From Erythroxylum novogranatense (taxonomy: Eukaryota; Streptophyta; Magnoliopsida; Malpighiales; Erythroxylaceae): a stretch of 64,000 nt of DNA. A model generated the notes under the pieces. The model was given only the letters and a program-made list of their open reading frames with translations. It was not told where the DNA came from and did no database searches. Made by a program: the position numbers and the translations under genes. Shown here one piece after another: positions 34,472 through 46,765 of this stretch (the first letter of the stretch is position 1; every line of letters starts with the position of its first letter). The stretch spans positions 917,501 through 981,500 of the forward strand of contig JAIWQS010000236.1 of the NCBI GenBank assembly GCA_029891385.1, in the 5' to 3' direction.

Positions 34472-34476
34472 GCGTC
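34472..34476. repeat. Target-site duplication GCGTC, left
   Basis: Five bases before TGTAACATCCC of the LARD-like element. The same GCGTC follows its other end at 46,484-46,488. Confidence 0.95.
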
Positions 34477-37400
34477 TGTAACATCCCATCACCGATGGGA
34501 AGGGTATTTAGTAAATTGGGACCGGTTAGGAGTATTGAATTAGAACTCGGTATGAACATACATCATATAGCCTCTATAATCGATGATTGTTTTGCATGTG
34601 CACACGGTATACATGCATTCATGACATTTCAAACATAAGTGTTTAATAGAGATCTTTTGTGAAATTTATGGGATAATTGTATTTGAAAAATTATTTGAGT
34701 GCGCCAAATGAGTGTTTTACATTTTAGGGATTTATGAGAATTTTTCGGAATTATCAGGAGAAAATTCCCTGACCGCAAAATCGCGGTAAATGGCCTAAAT
34801 GTGTTTTGTTGTGAAAATGTGATTTTCGTGTTTGAACAATTATTGGGAGTGGACTGTTATATGTTTTACAATTTTGGGCAATTTAGATAATTTTCAAAAA
34901 ATTGATTCGGGAAATTCACGAAATTTCAGATGGGAAAAATCGCCAAGTGATTTAACCGGTCAATTTTGATAAAATTGCTACCAAATGGTACTGTCATTTT
35001 GGATATTATTTTGAGAATTGTTATAGAGCCATTAGCATTAAGTGGAATTAATGCTCTTTATAAAATAGGATTAACTTTTATGAGAGTTTGGGATTGAATT
35101 ATGTTAATTAGCTTAATGGTTTTTCTCCCTAAGTGCCAAGTGTCCCATTTTCATTTATTAGCTTTGTCTTATTCTTCCATGACTCTCGATATTTCTTCAA
35201 GGATATAATTAAAAACTCATTTGGAAAGACTCCACTCCTCCTTCATCCAGAACTTGCAATTCTCATCATTTGTGTTCTCTTCCTTCGATTATTGCCTTCT
35301 CCTCCCACATAAGTTCCACTTATTATTTGCTTGTTTCTTCACTAGTCACAGCCAAGACTCTACTTAAACCTTGAGTTAATGATAATATTAATGATGCTTA
35401 TGATAACTTTGGGTGAGGATTGAAGTAGAAGTGGAGAGTTTGAAGACTTGAGGAAATTCAAGTTTGCAACTTGTTAGGTGAGAATTTATGTTTGTATTTA
35501 TTTCTTATGGTAGTTAAAATCATTCATGGAGATCATTTATGCATTTATTTGATCATGAAAGTGGTAGGTTTGTATGGGTTTAAGACTATGCTTGAGTGAG
35601 GGAATGGGTTATGATAGTTAAAGAATGTGAAAGAGATGTTTTAATGATGTTTATGATGTTTAATGAATGGAAATAAATTATAGAAATTGGTTATGTGGGT
35701 GCTGCCAACTTTTGAATAATTATATAAGTATATGTTGTGATGAATTTGTGGTTGAATTAGAGGTATAAATGGATGCTTAGTGATGTGTTATTGGTGTTAG
35801 AAATGATAGGAGTTAGGTTAATGTTGAAAAGCTGGAAAATGCAATTTGACCTATTACAATGTTTTGGTCATAACAAATTGTGTAAGTGAGCAAATGAGGT
35901 GAGGTTTGTGCCTAATGAAACTTTGGGATGTTGGCTTCAAATTTGTGTGAAATAAGTGTTGTTGAATTGTAATGTTAGAAGGGTGAAATTTTGCATGGAA
36001 CGTTTCTGTTTGTAGGGTCTGTGAACAGTACCCACACATATGACCTGATTACTTTGTTGATTTTTCTAAATAAATTGAGATGGAATTTAGGATAATGGTC
36101 TTCATAAAAGTTGTAGCATATTGAGTTAGCTTTCCATTTCCACTGATCTTGCTAATTTCTGAGTTGTATATTGAGAGATATTAACTGATTACTAGTGACT
36201 GGTTTTGAGCCTTTTGATGAAACCTAGCCTAAGTGTTGAATTTGTGAGCTTGCGGATTGGAAGTAATTTTAGCAAATTATGTGAGCTGAATTGGTATGAG
36301 TGATCTTCTGAAAAGTTTCATAGTAAGGAATTATCTTGAAAGTGATATATTGCATGTAATTTTTAGAGGTCAGACTTGGGAGTTATGATTTTGTAAACAT
36401 TGAACCTGCATTAGGTTATAAATTGCTGATCATGGAAGTAACTTGCATGACAGTTTTGAAATTGTTAGAAATTGAATTGGATTTTGAGTTCTTCATGAAA
36501 ATTGAAGTTTAAGAACTTATCTTTTTATGGATATATGGTAGTGAATTTTGTGACATTTGTGCTAAGAGTTATGCTGATTGGAAAATTACTGTCCAGATTG
36601 GTTGATTTCAGTAGACAGATTCTTTGTGGAATTGTTTGACCTAGTTATCAAGTGAATTTGATTTTAGGTTGTTCATTAAAGTTGTAGAGGACATTGTGAA
36701 CTTATTGAGCATATTTATGTGGTAATGTTTGGCTGAAGAATCAGAGAGTTATGGAATTTGTAATGTACTGTTCTGTTTTACTGGGATTTGAGTAGGTAGT
36801 AGCTTTGAAGGGATTTTTGACACCCTTAGGGGTGAAATTGATTTTTATGGTCTTCTTGAGAATTGTAGAGGGTTTCATGATCTTTCCAATGAGATATAGT
36901 TGATAATTTTCTGAATTGTGTGCAATGAGTTATTGGTGTTGAAAATTGGCTTGAAATCAAGAAATTAAAGAAGGGAATAAGGGTTAGGTATATATATAGA
37001 TATAAATCGTTTAATTTGAATTTTGGTTTCTTTTGTCAATTTCTTTTCCGTCCGACGTCCGATTGACCTGATTCTTGAGGCATCGGATTGGTAACGCATT
37101 GAATTTCATTTTGTGAGAAATTGAGAATTTTTAGCCGAGAAATTGACGTGGACCCGGGTAATTATTCTATGGTCACTGTTTTATTTATTTTTAGACCGAT
37201 CGAGGTCCGAATTGAGTGCTGTCAGTGGCTATAGCTTTCTAATTTTTAGAGGAAATTATTATGACGGGAAGATTTTGGATTAGGTTCGGGAATGCTATGA
37301 ACATGCATTATACACGTTTTAATGATTCCATGTGCATTGTTTGGTCATTCTAACTATACAGTTAGTAATGTGTACTTATTTTCATTGTTATAGAGGCTCA

Positions 37401-38673
37401 GTTGGAACGTCGTTCCACGGACGTTGCAGAGACTTCCCGGCAATAGCTCGGAAGTAACAGGTGAGTAACCTAGTTGGTTTCTCAGCCTTATGTGTTTATT
37501 AATTATATGCACTGATGCCATGAGGAGTTAAGGATGGATATTTGTGTGATTGTTTTTGATTGATTTCGGACCATGGGTGTTCGAAATATTGGATTGTGAT
37601 ATTGAAGTGCCAATGTGAGCAAATGTATGAATGAATTAAATTGGAAATGTTTAATGAATTGAATGGTGAATGCATCAGTGAAAATAAATTGAATTGCATA
37701 TGATCGAGATGTTGGACTAAAAGTCCAAGACATAATGAAAATGGTGATAGTGAAAATGAATGAGAATTGAAATGAGACATGTGCATTCATGCATAGTAAA
37801 TGATCGATAATTGGCGATTGTGACCGGAGCAGCCAACGAATCGCCGTGGTATCGCTGCCCCCGAGGTGGTGCATACCCGAGGCTCTCCCACGCGATGCTC
37901 GGATACCACAGGCTCATCGTATCGAGGCTTCAGCCCACGAAACAATGTTATCTTGAATCGAGCCTCGAGCTCGAGGGAGTTAGTGCATACCAGAGGGCTC
38001 TCCTACTCCCTAGACGCGTCGATTCATTGAACACCGATAGGCGCCGGTCACAACACCGTAATAAAATGAGAAGAGTCACGTATGCATATTGCATATATGA
38101 ATGTTTAAATGTGAATTGTATGAAAGGCGCATCGCACGATAATTGCGAAATTGGAGTGCATGTGATTCTTGATTGTGATAATATATGATTTAGTGTGATT
38201 GTTTGAATATGCATGAGTTGGGTGAACCATCGATGATGGTTTCTCACCGAGTTTGCAAACTCACCCAACATTGCAAATATTTTCAGGATCGAAGAGTACC
38301 CGTTAGACGCACGGAGTATGAGTACTAATTGCAAGTCGAGTTAAGGTCGGGATCGGTTCACGCTGCATTTGTGTCTTTTGAATTATATGTAAATTTGTAT
38401 TTCCGCAAGATTCGTATTGGTATTGCTGAGTGCCCGATTGATTAATGTTGTATTGTAATTTGATTTCCGAAATAATGTTCTGATTGAAAATGATTTCGTA
38501 TTAGAACGGGCCCAAATTATTTACTGATATTTGCGCACTCGATGGGTTTAAAAAATTATATATTACCAAGTTTTAAATCAGATTGATCGCTTCTAAGAGA
38601 CCACCCTCATGGTCGCGGGCTCGGATATCACCGTTGATGTCGGGTTCAGGTCTCCTGGGAGTGGGAAGCTACA
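34477..38673 (+). mobile_element. 5' LTR of the LARD-like element
   Basis: It starts TGTAACATCCCATCACCGAT, ends GTGGGAAGCTACA and is 4,197 bp. It is highly similar to 42,265-46,483 throughout. It contains degenerate repeats of about 190 bp (36,100-37,000), a splice-donor-like CAGGTGAGTAACC at 37,458 and an acceptor-like TATTTTCAG at 38,279-38,287. Paired ORFs of 60-130 codons occur in both LTRs on the minus strand, but they show frame damage and no known domain, so I do not call genes. Confidence 0.95.
36100..37000. repeat. Degenerate repeats of about 190 bp in the LARD LTR
   Basis: CTTCAT...GTTGTAG-type unit starts at about 36,100, 36,305, 36,491, 36,671 and 36,852. The other LTR has the same array near 43,890-44,790. 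The word GAGTTATG or a variant closes most units. Confidence 0.65.
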
Positions 38674-41600
38674 TTTGTGGTATCAGAGCCCAGAAGTACA
38701 ATCTTACATGGGCGTTCTGAAAAAAAACAATGTATCAAGTTACGTGCATTTAAGTTATGTCACGGCAGACAGTGACAACTGATCCCCAGTGTCGTATATG
38801 AGTCGTATGCATAAGTATGTCTCAGTCATTTAAGCGGTTAGAAAAATTGAGAAAAATGATAATGTGTTAGAATGTCATAAAAGGAAGAAATGGACATCGC
38901 AAAATAGGAAAAAGTGTATGGTTCGATCAGATAGACGAATATTTAGTGTACTGGTATTGACGGATATCTTGTGAAATATAATATTAGAGTGATATGGGTA
39001 TATCCTCGATCGTGAGTTTGAAATAAAGATTATCGTTGTGAATAAATAGAGGAATATAGAGATGTGATAATGGAAGATTTCCGATGTATAAGGTGAATGA
39101 AAATAAAGTGTTCTATGATATAGAGAAGTTACAATTGGGATTGATTACCGTGATAAGAGTTATAAATAAGGCTTGGTGATTTGGAGTCAAAAGATATGAA
39201 GTGCAAAATCAAGAATGATTTCATATCTGTGATATTGATTTGAAAAGGAAATATATGGGTATAATGCAATAATGAAAAGATTGAAATGTAAGACAATGAA
39301 ATTGGTAGATGAAAAGTTGTTCGGGTTTAATTGATCATCTAAGTAAATGCACACCGATTATGGGAGCCCTATGGTAAGTGAAAATGTTAAGCTACAATTG
39401 ATGAGTTAATGGATAAGTGCTAGCCAGAATTCTTGTCAAAAAAAAAACCTTTATGCGTTAGAATAAGAAACGAAAGTGCTTATCTTGATCAACAGTATAT
39501 AAATAGAGATTGTATATGATCCTCACGAGCGAGGACGGTGTAAGCAGGAAGGTCTTGAGTTCAAGAACATATATTGTCTTTGTAAGTGTATATCTGATAG
39601 TTGGATTACTATCACGGGTGAAATGATTAAGCATAAATGAATAATTTGCGTGAATATGATATAGGGCGTAATCGGTGGCCTATTACATAAGCTCGATTAT
39701 AATCTTTGGTAGCTTAAGTGCAAAATGAGTTAGAGTAAGGCATGAGAATACTTATCTCGATTAATTGAGGAAGAAGTGAGACAATTAATGATGTTAGCAT
39801 CGGTAATGAGCTTGAGGAAATAAAAGAGGGACATGAATATAGTAAGGTCCCCATGATCAAGAATTGGTACCAAAAGAGAATGGTTATCGAGAATTAAATG
39901 CAATTAAGGTGTTCTTAGTAGTATGAGCTATTAACGGCAAATTGATGGGAATATAGATATATTGTCGATAAGATGTGATGATTATGGTGATGTATGGCAA
40001 GATAGTAGAGGAAAAGAAATTGTTTAAGTGCTCTTCGAGATTGATCTTCGTGAAGTATCAAGAGTGGCGATTTGTATTACATCCGCGAGACTCTAGCGTA
40101 AAAGCTAAACTATGCTACTGAAAAAGTGTACATTATGTTAATAAGATGATTACGATTATGTAAGAGAATTACTGAATATTAATTGCAGCTTTGAGGAATA
40201 AAAGGTTCGTGCATATTTTGTGTAATTATGTTTTGAAAGCACGAGATCGATATAACAATTGTTTATTCAAGTCAGTGAGTGATCTATCGTGAATAAATTG
40301 AGTTATGTGGAGAAATGAAGGTAAGGAACATGTGGCAGAATATGTTATGATGAGACAAATTATACAAAAAAATTTCCTCATTGGAGACGTTCGATAATTA
40401 AAGAGTTATATGAATTAACTAAGTTTATTGTATTACTGAAAAGGAACATGGCTCACTTGTGTTTGGAGTGGATAATGGATATAAACATAAGAAATAGATA
40501 AATTGGTATAGGTGAGGAGATTGGTTATCATGCAAGTTTCATAAGAGTGAAATAAGAGATGAATTAGTATGCGAACATGGGATATTGGGAGAATTAATCA
40601 AGATATAGGTAGTGATAAAATGAGAAAGTTCAAAAGATATGTGTATGTGGCATTTGGAATTAATTAGAACTAACGGAATGCTGGATGCGTTCAGAAATTG
40701 TCAAAGATTTTTTGGTTTTAGCAACTTGACAAGAATACTTGAGGAAAATGTGTGAACGTTATGACTGATGATCATAAAGGAGAAATTTGAAGAATTTACT
40801 ATCTATACTGAAGTGTTCCAGTAAAGGTTATGATGTGATCTATTGACATTGTATAAAGTGATTTTATGCACCTTAGGACAAATATAATTCCATGGGCGGT
40901 ATTATGATTGATGATTTGAAATTTGTTATACTGAGAGTGACCTAAAATCTTGGAGATATTAATCGTATAGAAATAGTTTGGAGATGTCTATGAATATGCA
41001 AATCGATACCGATTGAGTTATTTCGTGCATTTGAATGATTTGAAAAGGATTCAATATGATTACTTCAAACTAAGCTAATGGTGCAATTCAAGGATTGAGC
41101 AAAGAAATAAATAAATAGATAAATAAATTCAATTGCGAAGATTAAAATTGGGTAATAAGGGTAATAAGGTTATCAAATCTAGTGTATTATTGAGTGTTAA
41201 TAGTCGAACTAATAAAAGGGCAAAAGAAAGTATTATTAGTTATGGAATTTCAAGTTGGTGCATCAAAACGGATTGGCAAAACCGAAGTGAGGATGTAGAA
41301 ATTGGAAACCGTATCGAAGAACTCAAGATAATTCCAATTGTCGAGGAAAGTGATAGTATAGTTCAAATTAAGACATATGGGTGATACTCATTACGGGATT
41401 TATTAGTGAAAATGTAAGGAATGATCGAAGCTTTATGTTCTAGCAAGAGCGTATGGAAAGTGTAATTGAAAGGTTAGAATGGGAAATCTAATGATTATAA
41501 GAGAGATTAACCAACAGGCTTGACTGCTGGAGACAAATGTGAAACTGATAATTTTAGAGTTCATTGGGATATGAGATTGATGTCTAGTGCAAAGTGATTG

Positions 41601-42264
41601 TGGTATGACAATTATTATATTGGTGACGAATAGTGTATAAGGGGTCTTACTGCTAAAAGAGTCGTTATCCCTATATTATGTGATCAGGGCAATAAAGTGA
41701 TAGGTTAAGTAATTTAAGATGGTGACAATGAGTTAAATTGATTCACACTGAGGTTATAAATCTCATGAGATTTGTGTTTTGATAATAACGAAATCTGATA
41801 AGCGATAAATGAAATATTTTGAAGGGTATGGCCTCGGCCAAAAGGTACTTGGATGGAAATAAAGGTATAATTACAGGAAATTGAATTCGTGATAAGTGGC
41901 CTTTATGTGACTGTGGTGTAAATAGAATTATGGATTGATAAGTTAGGCTAAAACCTAAAAGATGATTCGGATTCAAAAAGTGTTTCGTAGATAGAATTGG
42001 AAATATTGTTAGGATCCAACATATATATTATTGATATTGAAAGTGATAAATTGCGCATCATCATGAGGTAGCTGTAAGATCATGGAAAGTTTGAGAAAGG
42101 GAAAAAGAGTCATTGATTGTTTTGATCTTCGTTCATTAACTGAATTTGGTCGTGTAGTGAAAACAGTGGGAAACAGAGAGTACTAATCAAAAAGACTCCC
42201 CTGCCTTCCTGATCAATCGTATATGAAATTTCGAGGACGAAATTTTCATTAGGAGGGGAGAATT
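38674..42264 (+). mobile_element. Non-coding interior of the LARD-like element
   Basis: It starts with the PBS TGGTATCAGAGCCC (38,678-38,691) and ends with the polypurine tract TAGGAGGGGAGAAT (42,251-42,264), preceded by AAATTTCGAGGACGAAATTT. The 3.6 kb between them hold no ORF above about 85 codons and no gag, protease, RT or integrase motif in any frame that I can see. The element must borrow proteins from a related Gypsy element to move. Sparse pol-like word order cannot be excluded without a profile search. Confidence 0.85.
38678..38691 (+). other. Primer-binding site of the LARD-like element
   Basis: TGGTATCAGAGCCC lies 4 bp after the LTR end; it is the initiator Met-tRNA complement. 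Confidence 0.9.
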
Positions 42265-45200
42265 GTAACATCCCATCACCGATGGAAAGGATATTTTAGT
42301 AAATTGGGACCGGTTAGGAGTATTGAATTAGAACTCAGTATGAACATACATCATATAGCCTCTATAACTGATGATTGTTTTGCATGTGCACACGGTATAC
42401 ATGCATTCATGACATTTCCGACATAAGTGTTTAATAGAGATCTTTTGTGAAATTTATGGGATAATTGTATTTAAAAAATTATTTGGAGTGCGCCAGTGAG
42501 TGTTTTACATTTTTAGGGATTTATGAGAATTTTTCTGGAATTATCCGGAGAAAATTCCCGGACCGACAAAATCGCCGGTAAATGGCCTAAATGTGTTTTT
42601 GTTGTGGAAAATGTGGTTTTCGTATTTGAACAATTATTGGGAGTGGACTGTTATATGTTTTATAATTTTAGGCAATTTAGGTAATTTTCAAAAAATTGAT
42701 TCGGGAAATTCGAAATTTCGGATAGGAAAAATCGCCATGATTTAACAGGACAATTTTCGGTAGCGAAAATTGCTACCAAATGGTACTGTCATTTTGGATA
42801 TTATTTTGAGAATTGTTATAGAGCCATTAGCATTAAGTGGAATTAATGCTCTTTATAAAATAGGATTAACTTTATGAGAGTTTGGGATTGAATTATGTTA
42901 ATTAGCTTAATGGTTTTCTCCCTAAGTGCCAAGTGTCCCATTTTCATTTATTAGCTTTGTCTTATTCTTCCATGACTCTCGATATTTCTTCAAGGATATA
43001 ATTAAAACTCATTTGGAAAGACTCACTCCTCCTTCATCCTAACTTGCAATTCTCATCATTTGTGTTCTCTTCCTTCGATTATTGCCTTCTCCTCCCACAT
43101 AAGTTCCACTTATTATTTGCTTGTTTCTTCACTAGTCACAGCCAAGACTCTACTTAAATCTTGACTTAATGATAATATTAATGATGCTTATGATAACTTT
43201 GGGTGAGGATTGAAGTAGAAGTGGAGAGTTTGAAGACTTGAGGAAATTCAAGTTTGCAACTTGTTAGGTGAGAATTTATGTTTGTATTTATTTCTTATGG
43301 TAGTTAAAATCATTCATGGAGATCATTTATGCATTTATTTGATCATGAAAGTGGTAGGTTTGTATGGGTTTAAGACTATGCTTGAGTGAGGAATGGGTTA
43401 TGATAGTTAAAGAATGTGAAAGAGATGTTTTAATGATGTTTATGATGTTTAATGAATGGAAATAAATTCTGGAAATTGGTTATGTGGGTGCTGCCAACTT
43501 TTGAATAATTATATAAGTATATGTTGTGATGAATTTGTGGTTGAATTAGAGGTATAAATGGATGCTTAGTGATGTGTTATTGGTGTTAGAAATGATAGGA
43601 GTTAGGTTAATGTTGAAAAGCTGGAAAATGCAATTTGACCTATTACAATGTTTTGGTCATAACAAATTTTGTAGGTGAGCAAATGAGGTGAGGTTTGTGC
43701 CTAATGAAACTTTGGGATGTTGGCTTCAAATTTGTGTGAAATAAGTGTTGTTGAATTGTAATGTTAGAAGGGTGAAATTTTGCATGGAACGTTTCTGTTT
43801 GTAGGGTCTGTGAACAGTACCCGTACATATGACCTGATTACTTTGTTGATTTTTCTAAATAAATTGAGATGGAATTTAGGATAATGGTCTTCATGAAAGT
43901 TGTAGCATATTGAGTTATCTTTCCATTTCCACTGATCTTGCTAATTTCTGAGTTGTATATTGAGAGATATTAACTGATTACTAGTGACTGGTTTTGAGCC
44001 TTTTGATGAAACCTGGCCTAAGTGTTGAATTTGTGAGCTTGCGGATTGGAAACAATTTTAGCAAATTATGTGAGCTGAATTGGTATGAGTGATCTTCTGC
44101 AAAGTTTCAGAGGAAGGAATTATCTTGAAAGTGATATATTGCATGTAATTGTTAGAGGTCAGACTTGGGAGTTATGATTTTGTAAACATTGAACCTGCAT
44201 TAGGTTATGAATTGCTGATCATGGCAGTAACTTGCATGACAGTTTTGAAATTGTTAGAAATTGAATTGGATTTTGAGTTCTTCATGAAAATTGAAGTTTG
44301 AGAACTTATCTTTTTATGGATATATGGTAGTGAATTTTTTGACATTTGTGCTAAGAGTTATGCTGATTGGAAAATTACTGTCCAGATTGGTTGATTTCAG
44401 TAGACAGATTCTTTGTGGAATTGTTTGACCTAGTTATCAAGTGAATTTGATTTTAGGTTGTTCATTAAAGTTGTAGAGGACATTGTGAACTTATTGAGCA
44501 TATTTATGTGGTAATTTTTGGCTGAAGAATCAGAGAGTTATGGAATTTGCAATGTACTGTTCTGTTTTACTGGGATTTGAGTAGGTAGTAGCTTTGAAGG
44601 GATTTTTGACACCCTTAGGGGTGAAATTGATTTTTATGGTCTTCTTGAGAATTGTAGAGGGTTTCATGATCTTTCCAATGAGATATAGTTGGTAATTTTC
44701 TGAGTTGTGTGTAATGAGTTATTGGTGTTGAAAATTGGCTTGAAATCAAGAAATTAAAGAAGGGAATAAGGGTTAGGTATATATATAGATATAAATCGTT
44801 TAATTTGAATTTTGGTTTCTTTTGTCAATTTCTTTTCCGTCCGACTTCCGATTGACCTGATTCTTGAGGCATCGGATTGGTAACGCATTGAATTTCATTT
44901 TGTGAGAAATTGAGAATTTTTAGCCGAGAAATTAATGTGGACCCGGTAATTATTCTATGGTCACAGCTTTATTTATTTTGGACCGATCGAGGTCCTAATT
45001 GAAATCTTGTCGATGGCTATAGCTTTCTAATTTTAGAGGAAATTATTATGACGGAAGATTTTGGATTAGGGTCGGAATGCCATGAACATGCATTATACAT
45101 GTTTTAATGATTCCATGTGCATTGTTTGGTCATTCTAACTATACAGTTAGTAATGTGTACTTATTTTTATTGTTATAGAGGCTCAGTTGGAACGGCGTTC

Positions 45201-46483
45201 TACCGACATTGCAGAGACTTCCCGGCAATAGCTCGGAAGTAACAGGTGAGTAACCTAGTTAGTTTCTCAGCCTTATGTGTTTATTAATTATATGCACTGA
45301 TGCCATAAGGAGTTAAGGATGGATATTTGTGTGATTGTTTTTGATTGATTTCGGACCATGGGTGTTCGAAATATTGGATTGTGATATTGAAGTGCCAATG
45401 TGAGCAAATGTATGAATGAATTAAATTGGAAATGTTTAATGAATTGAATGGTGAATGCATCAGTGAAAATAAATTGAATTGCATATGACTGAGATGCCGG
45501 ACTAAAAGTCCGAAGACATAATGAAAAATGACTGATAGTGAAAATGAATGAGAATTGGAAATGAGACATGTGCATTCATGCATAGTAAATGATCAGATAA
45601 TTGGCAGTTGTGACCGGAGCAGCCAACGAACTGCCGTGGTATCGCTTGCCCCCTGAGGTGGTGCATACCCTGAGGGCTCTCCCACGCAGTGCTCGGATAC
45701 CACAGGCTCACTGTATCAGGGCTTCAGGCCCACCGAAACACTGTTACTGAACCGAGCCTCGAGCCTCGAGCTCGAGGGGAGTTAGTGCATACCCAGAGGG
45801 CTCTCCTACTCCCTAGACGCGCCTCGACATTGAACACCGATAGGCGCCGGTCACAACACCGTAACAAAATGAGAAGAGTCACATGTCCATATTGCATATA
45901 TGAATGTTTAAATGTGAATTGTATGAGAGGCGTACTGCCTGATAATTGCGAAATTGGAGTGCATGTGATTCTTGATTGTGATAATATATGATTTAGTGTG
46001 ATTGTTTGAATATGTATGAGTTGGGTGAACCATCGATGATGGTTTCTCACTGAGTTCGCAAACTCACCCAACATTGCAAATATTTTTCAGGGATCGAAGA
46101 GTACCCCGTTGGGCACGGGAGTATGAGTACTAATTGCAAGTCAGAGTTAAGGTCGGGATCAGTTCACGTCTGCATTTGTGTCTTTTGAATTATATATAAA
46201 TTTGTATTTCCGCAAGATTCGTACTGGTATTGCTGAGTGCCCGATTGATTAATGTTGTATTGTAATTTGATTTCAAATAATGTTTTGATTGAAAATGATT
46301 TCAGTATTAGAACGGCCCAAATTATTTCTTGATATTTTGCACTCGATGGGTTTAAAAAAATTTTTTATATATTACCAAGTTTTTAAACTGTATTGACTGC
46401 TCTAGCATACCACCCTCGCGGGTCGCGGGCTCGGATATCACCGTCGATGTCTGGTTCGGGTCTCGTGGGAGTGGGAAGCTACA
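42265..46483 (+). mobile_element. 3' LTR of the LARD-like element
   Basis: It is 4,219 bp with the same termini as the 5' LTR. The good overall match suggests insertion later than the other elements here. Differences from the 5' LTR are concentrated in small indels and a recurrent CTG/CAG pattern (see findings). Confidence 0.95.
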
Positions 46484-46488
46484 GCGTC
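46484..46488. repeat. Target-site duplication GCGTC, right
   Basis: Partner of 34,472-34,476. Sequence right of it is the 5' exon of the CACTA accessory gene. Confidence 0.95.
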
Positions 46489-46765
46489 GCATATTCCAAA
46501 TTTGTTGATACTGATCTCTAGGATGAATACTAGGCATATAATTGACTTCTCTTGGTGTTGCAGTACGATCAGCGGGTGCATGCGTGTGAGCTTGTGCCTG
46601 TGTATGTGTAGGTGCAGGTGCAAGTGTCTTACCTTGTGGTTGTGGACGAGCACATGACTCATTAGCTGTACTTCCAATTAGTTGACGATACCGCGACTGC
46701 AGTTGTGTAGGTACTAAGGAACTTGGTGTCGCCTTATTCTTCTTCTTGGGTAGACCAGGTCCCAT
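46489..46765 (-). pseudogene. Ptta/En/Spm-type transposon protein, 5' exon
   Basis: The minus-strand ATG at 46,765 starts MGPGLPKKKNKATPSSLVPT, a basic N-terminus, followed by a Gln/Pro/Thr/His-rich low-complexity stretch and RDQYQQIWNMRR at the insertion edge. A splice-acceptor-like TTTTTGCAG stands directly before the ATG, so an untranslated exon may precede it. The exon continues at 34,471 after the 12-kb LARD-like insertion. Outside the window's right half no other part of this gene is seen. Confidence 0.75.

Noticed and set aside
37948..38334. 125-128 codon ORFs on both strands in the LARD LTR
   Set aside because: The matching ORFs in the 3' LTR (45,689-46,074) have shifted frames and different ends, which shows no selection for coding.
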